From the NCBI RefSeq assembly GCF_000518865.1, contig NZ_JAEK01000040.1, positions 1 through 47,359 on the forward strand: a stretch of DNA of 47,359 nt, written 5' to 3'. Numbering within the stretch: position 1 is the first letter of the stretch; each line of letters opens with the position of its first letter. The notes below the pieces were generated by a model that saw only the letters and a list, made by a program, of their open reading frames with translations, did no database searches and was not told the origin of the DNA. A program made the position numbers and the translations under genes. Positions 8,164 to 15,732 of the stretch are shown here, one piece after another. The stretch is from Bacillus sp. J37. Its GTDB lineage: Bacteria > Bacillota > Bacilli > Bacillales > Bacillaceae.

Positions 8164-10014
8164 TTATAATGAAACTGAATCGACTTGGCTGAATTGACTT
8201 TCATATAAGTCCGAATAAAAGCCTCCTGCCGCTAAAAGCTCTTCATGAGTTCCTTTTTCAATAATATTACCTTGATTCATAACTAGAATGAGGTCTGCAT
8301 CCCGAATCGTAGACAAACGGTGCGCAATAACAAAACTTGTTCTACCTTTTAATAGATTGTTCATCGCCTTTTGAATGTTCATTTCTGTTCTTGTATCAAC
8401 ACTGCTCGTTGCTTCATCAAGTATAAGAATTTTTGGATTAGCGATAATTGCTCGAGCAATCGTAAGAAGCTGACGTTGTCCTTGAGAAAAATTTGTCGCA
8501 TCCTCCCCAAGCATCGTGTCATAACCGTCAGGAAGTGTACGAATGAAATCATCTGCATAGGCATTTTTTGCTGCATCTTCAATTTCTTGATCTGTTGCCT
8601 CCTTATTTCCATAAGCAATATTTTCACGTATCGTGCCATAAAATAGCCATGTATCCTGTAAAACCATTGCAAACAAACTTCGAACCTGCTCCCTGCTCAT
8701 ATCTGATAAACTAACACCATCAACCTTTATTGATCCTTTATCTAGCTCATAAAATCGCATTAATAAATTGACAATCGTTGTTTTTCCCGCCCCTGTTGGC
8801 CCAACAATTGCCACTGTCTGGCCTTCATTTACTTCCAGACTAACATCATGAATGATTGGATGGCTTTTATCATATCCGAATTGAATATGTTCGAACTCTA
8901 TATGTCCCCGAAGTGAAGATACTTGAAGTGAAGCATCTTTTTCTTCTTTCTCCTCTTCTTCATCTAATAAAATAAACACGCGCTCAGCAGAAGCAATCGC
9001 AACCTGTATCATATTGGCAATCCCTGCTACCTGTGCCAATGGGTGTGAAATTTGCTGAGTGTATTGAATAAATGCTTGAACATCACCAACACGGATGCTT
9101 CCATTTAATACGAGTAATCCACCAGATATCGCGACAATTATAAATCCCAGGTTTCCGACAAACCCCATTAACGGCATCATGAGACCAGAAATAAATTGGG
9201 CTCTCCAGCTTGAGTCATAAAGTTGATCATTAATTTTATCGAATGTTTCGATCGACTTCTCCTCACGCCCAAATGCTTTTATGACTTGATGTCCCGTGAA
9301 CATTTCTTCTATATGTCCATTTATATTCCCAAGTTCCTCTTGTTGTTTAACGAAATGTTTTTGAGAAAATTTTGTTATAAAACCTGCCACAAATAAACTT
9401 AAAGGAATTGTCACTACTACAACTAAAGTTAGCACTGGGCTTATAACAAGCATCATGATGATAATCCCGAGAATGGAGATAACAGAGTTAATCACTTGTG
9501 TGAGTGCTTGTTGTAATGAGTTGTTGATATTGTCGATATCATTTACAGCTCTACTTAATAAGTCACCATGTGAATGTTGATCAAAATACTTAAGAGGAAG
9601 CCGGGATAATTTCTCATTTACTTCCTTCCTCAATTGAGCAACCGTTCTCTGTGAAATGGACGCCATAACATATTGCTGTAAATACGAAAACAAAGATGAA
9701 AATAAGTATAAACAAATAAGAAGCAACAAAATTCTTGCAATATAGTCAAAATCAACAGATGTTCCCATGCTAAAGCTATCAAATATAGATGAAGTTGCGT
9801 CACCTAAAAGCTTTGGACTAATAACATTGAACAGTGTTGAAAAAATCGCTGCAATCGTGACAACAATCAGGCGGTTTTTCCAAGGCTTTAAGTAACCTAG
9901 CAGTCTTTTAAATGTTTTCTTAAAGTCCTTTGGCTTCTCAGTAGCCATCATTCCATGTCCATGGGGACGACCGCCTCTCATAGGATGTCCTCCGCTTTGG
10001 TTTTTCTCACTCAT
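8164..10014 (-). CDS. yfiC: ABC exporter half-transporter with canonical Walker B (YfiC-like)
   Basis: A 616-residue fusion of a six-helix transmembrane domain (about 30-330) and a nucleotide-binding domain (about 370-605). Visible motifs: Walker A GPTGAGKTT, Q-loop LQDTWLF, signature NFSQGQRQ (degenerate from LSGGQ), Walker B ILILDEATSSVD with the catalytic Glu, and switch His in IAHRLST. A polar His/Gly-rich tail of about 25 residues opens the protein. It overlaps the upstream partner gene by four bases (ATGA), so the two are translationally coupled and should form one heterodimeric drug or lipid exporter. The name follows the B. subtilis YfiB/YfiC pair; the substrate is not known. Confidence 0.9.
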   Translation of the reverse strand: MSEKNQSGGHPMRGGRPHGHGMMATEKPKDFKKTFKRLLGYLKPWKNRLIVVTIAAIFSTLFNVISPKLLGDATSSIFDSFSMGTSVDFDYIARILLLLICLYLFSSLFSYLQQYVMASISQRTVAQLRKEVNEKLSRLPLKYFDQHSHGDLLSRAVNDIDNINNSLQQALTQVINSVISILGIIIMMLVISPVLTLVVVVTIPLSLFVAGFITKFSQKHFVKQQEELGNINGHIEEMFTGHQVIKAFGREEKSIETFDKINDQLYDSSWRAQFISGLMMPLMGFVGNLGFIIVAISGGLLVLNGSIRVGDVQAFIQYTQQISHPLAQVAGIANMIQVAIASAERVFILLDEEEEKEEKDASLQVSSLRGHIEFEHIQFGYDKSHPIIHDVSLEVNEGQTVAIVGPTGAGKTTIVNLLMRFYELDKGSIKVDGVSLSDMSREQVRSLFAMVLQDTWLFYGTIRENIAYGNKEATDQEIEDAAKNAYADDFIRTLPDGYDTMLGEDATNFSQGQRQLLTIARAIIANPKILILDEATSSVDTRTEMNIQKAMNNLLKGRTSFVIAHRLSTIRDADLILVMNQGNIIEKGTHEELLAAGGFYSDLYESQFSQVDSVSL

Positions 10015-11738
10015 GCACTCACCTCCCCATTCTGTTGAGAAGCAACAATTTCCTGATAAATTTTATTAGTTTCCAGCAATTCCGCATGTGTCCCAATACC
10101 TGCAACTTCTCCTTCATTTAACACGATAATTTTCTCAGCATCTTTTACCGTATTCACACGCTGAGCAACAATGATCAATGTCGCTTCAGCTGTTTTAGAT
10201 TTTAGGGCATCTCTTAGGATACGATCTGTTTTATAATCTAAGGCAGAGAAGCTATCGTCAAACAAATAAATTTGAGGTCTTCTGATAAGGGAACGCGCAA
10301 TTGATAACCTTTGCTTTTGTCCGCCCGAAAGGTTTACACCCGCTTGTTCAAGTGTACTATGTATCCCTTTTTCTCTCTTTTCTACAAAGTCAATTGCTTG
10401 TGCGGTTTTTAATGCTTCATAGATTTCCTCTTCGGTTGCATCTTCTTTTCCAAATGCAATATTTTCAAAAATAGTTCCACTAAATAATGTTGCCTTCTGA
10501 GGAACATAACCAATTTTGTTTCGAAGAGTACTTTGCTTCATGTTTTTTATATCCTGCCCATCTATTAAAATCTCTCCACTTTCCACATCATAAAAACGGG
10601 GAATTAACTGAAGAACTGTCGTTTTGCCGGAACCGGTACTTCCTATGATGGCTGTGGTTTCTCCTGGCATCGCAGTAAAAGAGATTTTTTTAAGGACAGG
10701 CTTTTCCGCCCCTTCATAACGAAACGTCACATCTTTAAATTCAATCCTCCCATGATTTTGTTCAGGTAACATTTCTTGGACTGGATCTGTTATCATCGGT
10801 TTCGCCTGTAATACTTCACTTAAACGTTTAGCGGAAACTTGTGCACGCGGAATCATAATGAAGGCCATTGATAACATAATAAGCGACATTAAAATCATGG
10901 CTGCATATTGAATAAATGCCAGTAAATTCCCTACCTGCATTTCTCCTTGATCGATCCTATTCGCGCCAAACCACACAATCGCAATATTGGTAAAGTTCAT
11001 GATGATCAACATAATCGGAAACATAAACGCCATTAGCTTACCAACTTTAATTCCAGTATCTCGAAAATCATCATTCGCTTGGTTAAAGCGTGTTCTTTCA
11101 TGCTCAACACGGTTAAAAGCCCGAACAACACGAACTCCTGTTAGCGCTTCCCTTAAAATCAGTGTTAAACGATCTGTTTTCTTTTGCATAGCCGAAAATA
11201 ACGGAATCGCTTTTCGGGCCACAATAAAAATAACAAGCGCCAAGATAGGTAAAGCAACCAGAAATACAAGTGATAATGTACGATCACGAGACACCGCCAA
11301 AATCACTCCACCAACTAACATTAACGGTGCCCTTGTCATCATTCTCTGCATCATATTAATCACATCCTGAACAACCTTCACATCATTTGTTGTTCTCGTA
11401 ATAAGTGATGCAGAACCAAACTTTTCATATTCCTCAAGAGAGAAATGCTCAATATGAACGAATAAATGTCTTCTCATATCACGACCAAACCCAAGTGATA
11501 CCTTTGAAGCAAAATAACTTACCCCTACCATTAAAATAATCGCCATAAGAGAGCAAACTAACATCCATCCCCCGGTTTGCAGAATAAAAGATACATCAGA
11601 GTTGACGATTCCTACGTCTACAATCTCAGCCATCAAAGTTGGCAAATAAAGCTCAAATAGTATTGCAACTAACGAAAACAAAAGAACAAGAAAAAGCTGC
11701 TTTCTATAAGGCTTTAAATATTTTATCATTTCTATCAT
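10011..11738 (-). CDS. yfiB: ABC exporter half-transporter with degenerate Walker B (YfiB-like)
   Basis: A 575-residue partner of the previous gene, with six membrane helices followed by a nucleotide-binding domain: Walker A GSTGSGKTT, signature NLSGGQKQ (canonical), Walker B IYLFDDSFSALD, where Asp replaces the catalytic Glu, and VAQR in place of the switch-His AHR. Together with the degenerate signature of its partner this gives one canonical and one degenerate ATP site, the hallmark of asymmetric heterodimeric exporters such as BmrCD and TM287/288. Start ATG at 11738 follows GAGGTGACCGA. Likely first gene of a two-gene operon. Confidence 0.9.
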   Translation of the reverse strand: MIEMIKYLKPYRKQLFLVLLFSLVAILFELYLPTLMAEIVDVGIVNSDVSFILQTGGWMLVCSLMAIILMVGVSYFASKVSLGFGRDMRRHLFVHIEHFSLEEYEKFGSASLITRTTNDVKVVQDVINMMQRMMTRAPLMLVGGVILAVSRDRTLSLVFLVALPILALVIFIVARKAIPLFSAMQKKTDRLTLILREALTGVRVVRAFNRVEHERTRFNQANDDFRDTGIKVGKLMAFMFPIMLIIMNFTNIAIVWFGANRIDQGEMQVGNLLAFIQYAAMILMSLIMLSMAFIMIPRAQVSAKRLSEVLQAKPMITDPVQEMLPEQNHGRIEFKDVTFRYEGAEKPVLKKISFTAMPGETTAIIGSTGSGKTTVLQLIPRFYDVESGEILIDGQDIKNMKQSTLRNKIGYVPQKATLFSGTIFENIAFGKEDATEEEIYEALKTAQAIDFVEKREKGIHSTLEQAGVNLSGGQKQRLSIARSLIRRPQIYLFDDSFSALDYKTDRILRDALKSKTAEATLIIVAQRVNTVKDAEKIIVLNEGEVAGIGTHAELLETNKIYQEIVASQQNGEVSA

Positions 11739-11773
11739 TCGGTCACCTCATTGCACATTTTTATACTATGACC

Positions 11774-11802
11774 ATTATAATATAGGTCTTATAGTTAACC
11801 TA
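11774..11802 (-). promoter_or_regulatory. yfiBC-like promoter with operator-like dyad
   Basis: A perfect -10 (TATAAT on the minus strand, 11779-11774) is preceded by no good -35. Instead the spacer region carries an inverted repeat TAGGT-N10-ACCTA (11783-11802). A dyad filling the space just upstream of the -10 is typical of an operator, or of an activator site at a promoter with a poor -35. No regulator gene is adjacent. Confidence 0.4.
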
Positions 11803-11908
11803 ATGAAATGTTAGATTTGACCAAAGGCTTTCTAGTTTAAAATTCTCATTAAGTGGTAAAAGACTAGTATGGTTGATTTTTACTAATAAGGAGAAAGGTG
11901 TGGTTTTA

Positions 11909-12277
11909 ATGCCATGGAACAAAAGTGATTATCCTCCCTCTATGAAAAATCTAACGGAATCAACTAGAACAAAAGCAATTGAAATTGCTAATGCTCTTTT
12001 AGAAGAAGGCTATGAAGAAGGAAGAGCCATTAGCATTGCTATTTCTAAAGCAAAAGAAGTGACGAACTCTATAGATTCATCCGAAAATGACGTAACCTAT
12101 CACTTGGTCCCTCATAGTGGAGAATGGGCCATAAAGAAAGAAAACTCCAGAAGGGTAACCGAGGTGTTTCAAACAAAAAACGAGGCATTAGTAAAAGGGA
12201 ATAAACTCATAAAAAAGAATAATAATGCTAGACTTATTGTTCATAAAAAAGATGGAACGATTGAGAGAGTAAGTTGA
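11909..12277 (+). CDS. YdaT-like protein (DUF2188 C-terminal domain)
   Basis: A 122-residue protein. The first 60 residues (MPWNKSDYPPSMKNL..., EEGYEEGRAISIAISKAKE) match the start of B. subtilis YdaT, a ChaB-like segment; the last 60 residues (HLVPHSGEWAIKKENSRR..., LIVHKKDGTIERVS) are a DUF2188 domain, with its short strand-rich W..K pattern. YdaT belongs to the general stress proteome in B. subtilis, but I see no clear sigma-B promoter here. Start ATG 11909 follows AAAGGTG; an in-frame ATG 36 bases upstream would place this site inside the gene. Confidence 0.85.
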   Translation: MPWNKSDYPPSMKNLTESTRTKAIEIANALLEEGYEEGRAISIAISKAKEVTNSIDSSENDVTYHLVPHSGEWAIKKENSRRVTEVFQTKNEALVKGNKLIKKNNNARLIVHKKDGTIERVS

Positions 12278-12288
12278 AAGCTTCAGAG

Positions 12289-12327
12289 AAAATAGCGGAT
12301 TTGTTTAACAAAACCGCTATTTTTTTC
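12289..12327 (+). terminator. terminator after the YdaT-like gene
   Basis: AAAATAGCGG (12289-12298) pairs with CCGCTATTTT (12314-12323), and the T-run continues to 12327. Confidence 0.85.
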
Positions 12328-12376
12328 TTGTCAATTTGCCTGAAGGCGTGTACAATACTGCTATATTCATTTTTGC

Positions 12377-12449
12377 GGGGCATTAGCTCAGCTGGGAGAG
12401 CGCTACGCTGGCAGCGTAGAGGTCAGGGGTTCGAGCCCCCTATGCTCCA
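12377..12449 (+). tRNA. tRNA-Ala (GGC)
   Basis: A complete cloverleaf: acceptor GGGGCAT/ATGCTCC, D-arm GCTCAGCTGGGAGAGC, anticodon stem CTACG/CGTAG with loop CTGGCAG (anticodon GGC) and T-arm AGGGG-TTCGAGC-CCCCT, ending in discriminator A at 12449. The next bases are TCA, so CCA is not encoded. The 3' end is duplicated at 15186-15202, marking the tRNA as an integration site. Confidence 0.97.
12433..12449 (+). repeat. attachment-like direct repeat, left copy (in tRNA-Ala)
   Basis: GAGCCCCCTATGCTCCA, the 3' end of the tRNA gene, recurs at 15186-15202 with one mismatch. The pair brackets the decayed element. Confidence 0.75.
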
Positions 12450-12456
12450 TCATAAA

Positions 12457-12482
12457 AAACCCTTGATAATCAAGGGTTTTTC
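12457..12482 (+). terminator. terminator after tRNA-Ala
   Basis: AAACCCTTGA (12457-12466) pairs with TCAAGGGTTT (12470-12479) with loop TAA, followed by Ts. It lies inside the element and now ends tRNA transcription. Confidence 0.85.
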
Positions 12483-12616
12483 TTATGTATTCAATTCTGT
12501 AAAAAGGCCTGTATTCACCCTGTTGTTGACAAACTCAGTTTTTCCATCTAAAATACTCCTTTAATTCATACAAAAGAGTGTCCAGAAAGTTTCAATTCAA
12601 TTTACATATCATAAAA

Positions 12617-12644
12617 AGCGCCATTCTTTTCCAAGAATAGCGCT
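12617..12644 (-). terminator. terminator downstream of the first amidase remnant
   Basis: On the minus strand AGCGCTATTCTT pairs with AAGAATGGCGCT (one U-G pair, 4-base loop), followed by UUUUU. Confidence 0.8.
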
Positions 12645-12697
12645 CGATTGTTGATAATCGTCATCTTCTTGGTAAGAGTATGAGAAAAAACACTCAA

Positions 12698-13064
12698 TCA
12701 TTGATGAATAGATTTTGTAAAACTAAGTCCACTTGAACTTGAAATGGCAGCTGAAACTTTTTCTGCAATTACTCGTCCACTTTCTGACAAATATAGTACC
12801 TCAATTCCCCTTGGGTCTTCTGTCCTACTTGCAGCATTAAAATCTACTAAGTCACGCATCCTTGAATTATGATAGTTTACAATGCTATTAACGTTCTCAC
12901 TTTGAGTTTGTGAGATGTCATCATGGTACTGAACAACTTCAGCTCCGCAATCTCGTAAGTAAGTTGCAGTCTGAGGCACTACCTTACGTGCTTCATTTAC
13001 TTCATCAATAACTACTTGCCCCTCTTATATATAATCCATGCCCACTTGAAATTACGATATTCAT
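12698..13064 (-). pseudogene. N-acetylmuramoyl-L-alanine amidase, remnant copy 1
   Basis: The first 19 codons from ATG 13064 (MNIVISSGHGLYIRGASSY) are those of a zinc amidase_3 domain, after a GAGAGGA ribosome binding site. A frameshift near 13007 then breaks the frame; the next frame continues the same domain (IDEVNEARKVV, then the segment starting PQTATYLRDCGAEVVQYHDD). A second lesion fuses MRDL to VDFNAASRT, removing the residues around the conserved SVHFN and so the second zinc-binding His. The reading frame stops after FTKSIHQ, without the C-terminal domain. It is a paralogue of the remnant at 14317-15116 and is not functional as an enzyme. Confidence 0.8.
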
Positions 13065-13148
13065 AGTTTACCATCCTCTCCTTATGTTTCATATTGCAAA
13101 TAGGAACATAATTATTTCAATTACTATTATTCTTCCACAAAAAACTTA

Positions 13149-13177
13149 TTGTAAATATTTAACTCACCGATTAATAT
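13149..13177 (+). promoter_or_regulatory. candidate promoter of the metallo-hydrolase/DUF3006 pair
   Basis: TTGTAA (13149-13154), a 17-base spacer and TAATAT (13172-13177). It fits the position of the ribosome binding site GAAAGAAGGA at 13204-13213. Confidence 0.45.
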
Positions 13178-13308
13178 TAGTCTGTAAGTTACATATAAAA
13201 ATAAGAAAGAAGGACTAGTAATTAAAAAAAATAATTACACTTTTAACTTCTCTTGCTCTTGCAACTACATTATTAATCCCACAATCAACTGAAGCTGCAA
13301 CAAAAACA

Positions 13309-14064
13309 ATGAAAGTATATTTTATCAATGTTGGACAGGGTGATGCTACTTACATTAAGATGCCAGGTGGTGAGGATGTTTTAATCGATGGTGGTAGACA
13401 AGGTCAAGGCGATGAGGTTGTTGCATTCTTAAAGAGTAAAAAAGTAGACGATATTGAGATTATGATCGCTACTCATCCAGATGCTGATCATATTGGTGGT
13501 TTAGATGAAGTTCTAAAGGCATATAAAGTTGAAACTATTTATGCACCTAAAGTTTCACATACAACTGAAGCTTATAAGAACTTCCTGAAAGCTGTAAAAA
13601 ATGAGAAACGTACAATTAAAACGGCAAAAGCTGGTGTAAAATTGGCTGTTAAAGGTGTTACTGCTAAATTTGTAGGCCCTGTTAAAGATTATGAAAAAAG
13701 TGATTTAAACAACTGGAGCGCTGTTCTTCATATAACTTATAACAAAAATAAGTTCTTATTTACCGGTGATGCTGAAAAAGCTTCTGAAGCTGATATGGTT
13801 AAAGCCAAACAAACATTACAGGCTGATGTAATTAAAGTTGGCCATCATGGAGCTAAAACCTCATCTAATACAGACTTCTTTAAAGTAGTTAAGCCAAAAT
13901 ATGCCGTAATAAGTGTTGGTAAAAACTCTTATGGCCACCCTACAAAAGATGTATTGAATCGTTTTAAAGGGGTAAAAGCTTCTGTATACAGAACAGATAA
14001 AAATGGTAATGTAAGTATTAGTTCTACTGGCACAAAAATCACAGTATCGGTACAGAAAAAATGA
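13309..14064 (+). CDS. ComEC/Rec2-like metallo-beta-lactamase-fold hydrolase; signal-peptide start codon lost
   Basis: The 251-residue body is a complete metallo-beta-lactamase domain of the ComEC/Rec2 type: INVGQGDATYIKMPGG, LIDGG, the metal motif THPDADHIGG, FTGDAE and VGHHGAKTSSN. The frame stays open upstream to 13222 and encodes a typical signal peptide (KKIITLLTSLALATTLLIP, then QSTEA-AT). The codon expected to start it, eight bases after GAAAGAAGGA, is TTA rather than TTG or ATG, so the secreted form has apparently lost its start. The ATG at 13309, taken here, has no ribosome binding site and would give a form without export signal. ComEC-like secreted hydrolases usually act as nucleases or are of unknown role. 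It overlaps the next gene by four bases. Confidence 0.75.
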   Translation: MKVYFINVGQGDATYIKMPGGEDVLIDGGRQGQGDEVVAFLKSKKVDDIEIMIATHPDADHIGGLDEVLKAYKVETIYAPKVSHTTEAYKNFLKAVKNEKRTIKTAKAGVKLAVKGVTAKFVGPVKDYEKSDLNNWSAVLHITYNKNKFLFTGDAEKASEADMVKAKQTLQADVIKVGHHGAKTSSNTDFFKVVKPKYAVISVGKNSYGHPTKDVLNRFKGVKASVYRTDKNGNVSISSTGTKITVSVQKK

Positions 14065-14282
14065 GAAAAGTTAGTGGAATAATTGACCGTTTTGAAGGAA
14101 ATTTTGCAGTAGTTGAAATTAATGGAGTAACAAAGGATATTAATAAATCTCTATTCCCAAAGGAAGCCACAGTTGGTGATGTTATTGAATTTGATGGGGA
14201 AAAAGTAACTATATTAAAGAATGAGACAGAAAAACTAAGAAAAGAAATAGAAGATTTGATGAATGATGTATGGGAAGATTAA
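14061..14282 (+). CDS. DUF3006 family protein
   Basis: A 73-residue protein with the small beta-barrel pattern of DUF3006: GIIDRFEGNFAVVEINGVTKDI, then GDVIEFDGEKVTIL, then a charged helical tail. DUF3006 genes commonly follow ComEC-like metallo-hydrolase genes in Firmicutes, as here, where the ATG overlaps the stop of the hydrolase gene (ATGA). The function of the family is unknown; a helper or inhibitor of the hydrolase is a reasonable guess only. The gene is intact although its neighbours in the element are broken. Confidence 0.85.
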   Translation: MRKVSGIIDRFEGNFAVVEINGVTKDINKSLFPKEATVGDVIEFDGEKVTILKNETEKLRKEIEDLMNDVWED

Positions 14283-14285
14283 TAA

Positions 14286-14306
14286 TAAGCCCCTCCAATG
14301 GAAGGG
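14286..14306. terminator. hairpin between DUF3006 gene and amidase remnant
   Basis: AGCCCCTCC (14286-14294) and GGAAGGGCT (14298-14306) pair with one mismatch on the plus strand, or a U-G pair on the minus strand. There is only a weak U-tract, so termination is likely but not strong. Confidence 0.45.
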
Positions 14307-14316
14307 CTATATAATT

Positions 14317-15116
14317 ACTTAAACATTTTTTGATAAGAATTTCGCTTTCTTATCCCCCCAACCACGTTCATATAGCCAGTTGCTAAAGTCACGTTGCATT
14401 TCTGAAGACAATCCTGTTAAAGCTGTTGGATTACCTTTATTAAAATTAAAAGTAACCACTGCATACCATTTTTTCCAACAAAAAACTCAGCTAACTCTTT
14501 AAGCATTTAAGGGTTTAATCCACCAGTTTGAATTCGCACTCGTTCCTTTTCTTTCTCCAATGAAATTGATACTATAGGCTGTTGTGCAATTATTAAGTTT
14601 TTTCCAGTAATTGATTTAGCAATCGCCTTGCATATTTCTTCAAAGTGCTCTTGGTACAATTTAACATCATTTTTTGAATCTACAAAACAAACTTAAATTA
14701 AAATTGCTGTTTTTTCAGTCCCGTTTAAAAATCCAAGATTAGTTCTTTTTTTGCACCACGATTTTTTAACCCACTTACTTTTGAGATTGCAGCTGCTACT
14801 TTTTCCGCAATTACCTTTCCAGCTTCTGAAACATAAAGGACTTCCACACCACGTGGATTATTCGTTTTACTTGCTACTTAAGATGAACAGATACATCTAA
14901 ATCACGTTTTTTACTATTATGATGTTTAACGATACGGTTTACATTATCGTCTTGGTTTTTTGAAGAATTATCGTGGTACTCGTAAATCTTACAATCTAAT
15001 CCTTTTAAATAATCAACAACTTTACTAACAATTTTTCTCGCTTCGATGACTTCATTTATATATGAGTTTGCTCCACTAACATACTTTCCATGACCTGAAG
15101 ATATAACGATATTCAT
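14317..15116 (-). pseudogene. N-acetylmuramoyl-L-alanine amidase (phage-endolysin type), remnant copy 2
   Basis: From ATG 15116 the frame gives 80 residues of an amidase_3 domain: MNIVISSGHGKYVSGANSY, then YHDNSSKNQDDNVNRIVKHH and RDLDVSVH, with the zinc-ligand positions present. A frameshift at the SVH position ends it. The same protein continues in other frames: NNPRGVEVLYVSEAGKV, GLKNRGAKK, a further 1-base loss in an A-run, a nonsense codon after ILI, YQEHFEEICKAIAKS, another nonsense codon after IQTGGLNP, and the C-terminal SPOR-like segment ending near GWGDKKAKFLSKNV at 14317. At least five lesions show long decay. It is a better preserved relative of the copy at 12698-13064 and lies on the same strand. 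Confidence 0.85.
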
Positions 15117-15185
15117 TGTTCTTCCTCTCCTTTACTAAAAATAAAAAGCCACCAATGCGATAGCTTTATTTTTTCATTTCACCTT

Positions 15186-15202
15186 GAGCCCTCTATGCTC
15201 CA
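15186..15202 (+). repeat. attachment-like direct repeat, right copy
   Basis: GAGCCCTCTATGCTCCA matches the tRNA-Ala 3' end (12433-12449) at 16 of 17 positions. It marks the right edge of the element. The match stops at the discriminator base. Confidence 0.75.
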
Positions 15203-15211
15203 CTTGATTTC

Positions 15212-15246
15212 AAGCCATTCTTAAACAATTAGGAATGGTTTTTTTC
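15212..15246 (+). terminator. terminator just right of the element
   Basis: AAGCCATTC (15212-15220) pairs with GAATGGTTT (15233-15241, one G-T pair), followed by a T-run. Its place directly after the right repeat suggests that it was the terminator of the tRNA gene before the element inserted. Confidence 0.75.
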
Positions 15247-15302
15247 TATAGTGAGAAATGATAGAAGAAAACCTCACTGACTAAAGGGGATTTTATACCT
15301 AT

Positions 15303-15331
15303 TTGCTTTTCCAAATATTATCTGTTATGAT
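15303..15331 (+). promoter_or_regulatory. csp promoter
   Basis: TTGCTT (15303-15308), a 17-base spacer and TATGAT (15326-15331). This implies a 5' leader of about 115 bases before the csp start, the length seen in cold-shock genes whose leaders fold in a temperature-dependent way. Apart from this leader the stretch 15203-15454 holds only the terminator at 15212. Confidence 0.7.
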
Positions 15332-15454
15332 GAAGTAGAATTATTTTTGTTCGGTCTGTAAGGAAAAGAAGTATTTAAACTTTTCGCCTTTGATATCTAA
15401 TTGAACAACTATAGTAATAAATTGTGGAATGGATCCACACAGGAGGCAACAATT

Positions 15455-15655
15455 ATGCAACAAGGTACAGTAAAATGGTTTAACGCAGATAAAGGTTTCG
15501 GTTTCATCGAAGTTGAAGGTGGAGATGATGTATTCGTACATTTCTCAGCTATCCAAGGCGAAGGATTTAAATCTTTAGAAGAAGGCCAAAAAGTGACATT
15601 TGACACTGAGCAAGGTCAACGCGGTCTTCAAGCAACTAACGTTAATAAAGCATAA
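15455..15655 (+). CDS. csp: cold-shock protein (CspC/CspB type)
   Basis: A 66-residue single cold-shock domain that binds single-stranded RNA and DNA and acts as an RNA chaperone. Both RNP motifs are intact: KGFGFIE (RNP1) and VFVHF (RNP2), after the opening [14 protein letters not shown]. The ending [15 protein letters not shown] resembles B. subtilis CspC more than CspD. Start ATG follows AGGAGG at 15441-15446. It is monocistronic and has a long leader and its own terminator. Confidence 0.97.
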   Translation: MQQGTVKWFNADKGFGFIEVEGGDDVFVHFSAIQGEGFKSLEEGQKVTFDTEQGQRGLQATNVNKA

Positions 15656-15661
15656 TTACTG

Positions 15662-15688
15662 AGGGCTCCATTATGGAGTCCTTTTTTT
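15662..15688 (+). terminator. csp terminator
   Basis: AGGGCTCCA/TGGAGTCCT stem (one G-T pair), loop TTA, then seven Ts. Confidence 0.92.
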
Positions 15689-15708
15689 ATTTGTATAAAA
15701 AGTAAAAA

Positions 15709-15732
15709 ACCCCATTCATTACTGAATGGGGT
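15709..15732 (-). terminator. minus-strand terminator facing csp
   Basis: Perfect 10-bp stem ACCCCATTCA/TGAATGGGGT with a 4-base loop; a U-run follows on the minus strand. It probably ends the symporter transcript, 250 bases beyond that gene's stop. Between 15733 and 15983 I see no gene and no further structure. Confidence 0.75.

Larger units (their letters stand above)
12450..15202. mobile_element. decayed tRNA-Ala-integrated element (prophage or island remnant)
   Basis: A 2.75-kb segment bounded by direct copies of the tRNA-Ala 3' end. Contents: a terminator, a broken amidase gene, a ComEC-like metallo-hydrolase gene, a DUF3006 gene and a second broken amidase gene. Both amidases resemble phage-type endolysins. 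No integrase, excisionase or replication gene is left, so the element cannot move by itself. Insertion at a tRNA 3' end with repeat formation is standard for tyrosine-integrase elements; that such an integrase was once present is inferred. Confidence 0.65.

Noticed and set aside
12274-12564. 96-codon plus-strand ORF running through tRNA-Ala
   Set aside because: It covers a terminator and the whole tRNA gene and has no sensible ribosome binding site.
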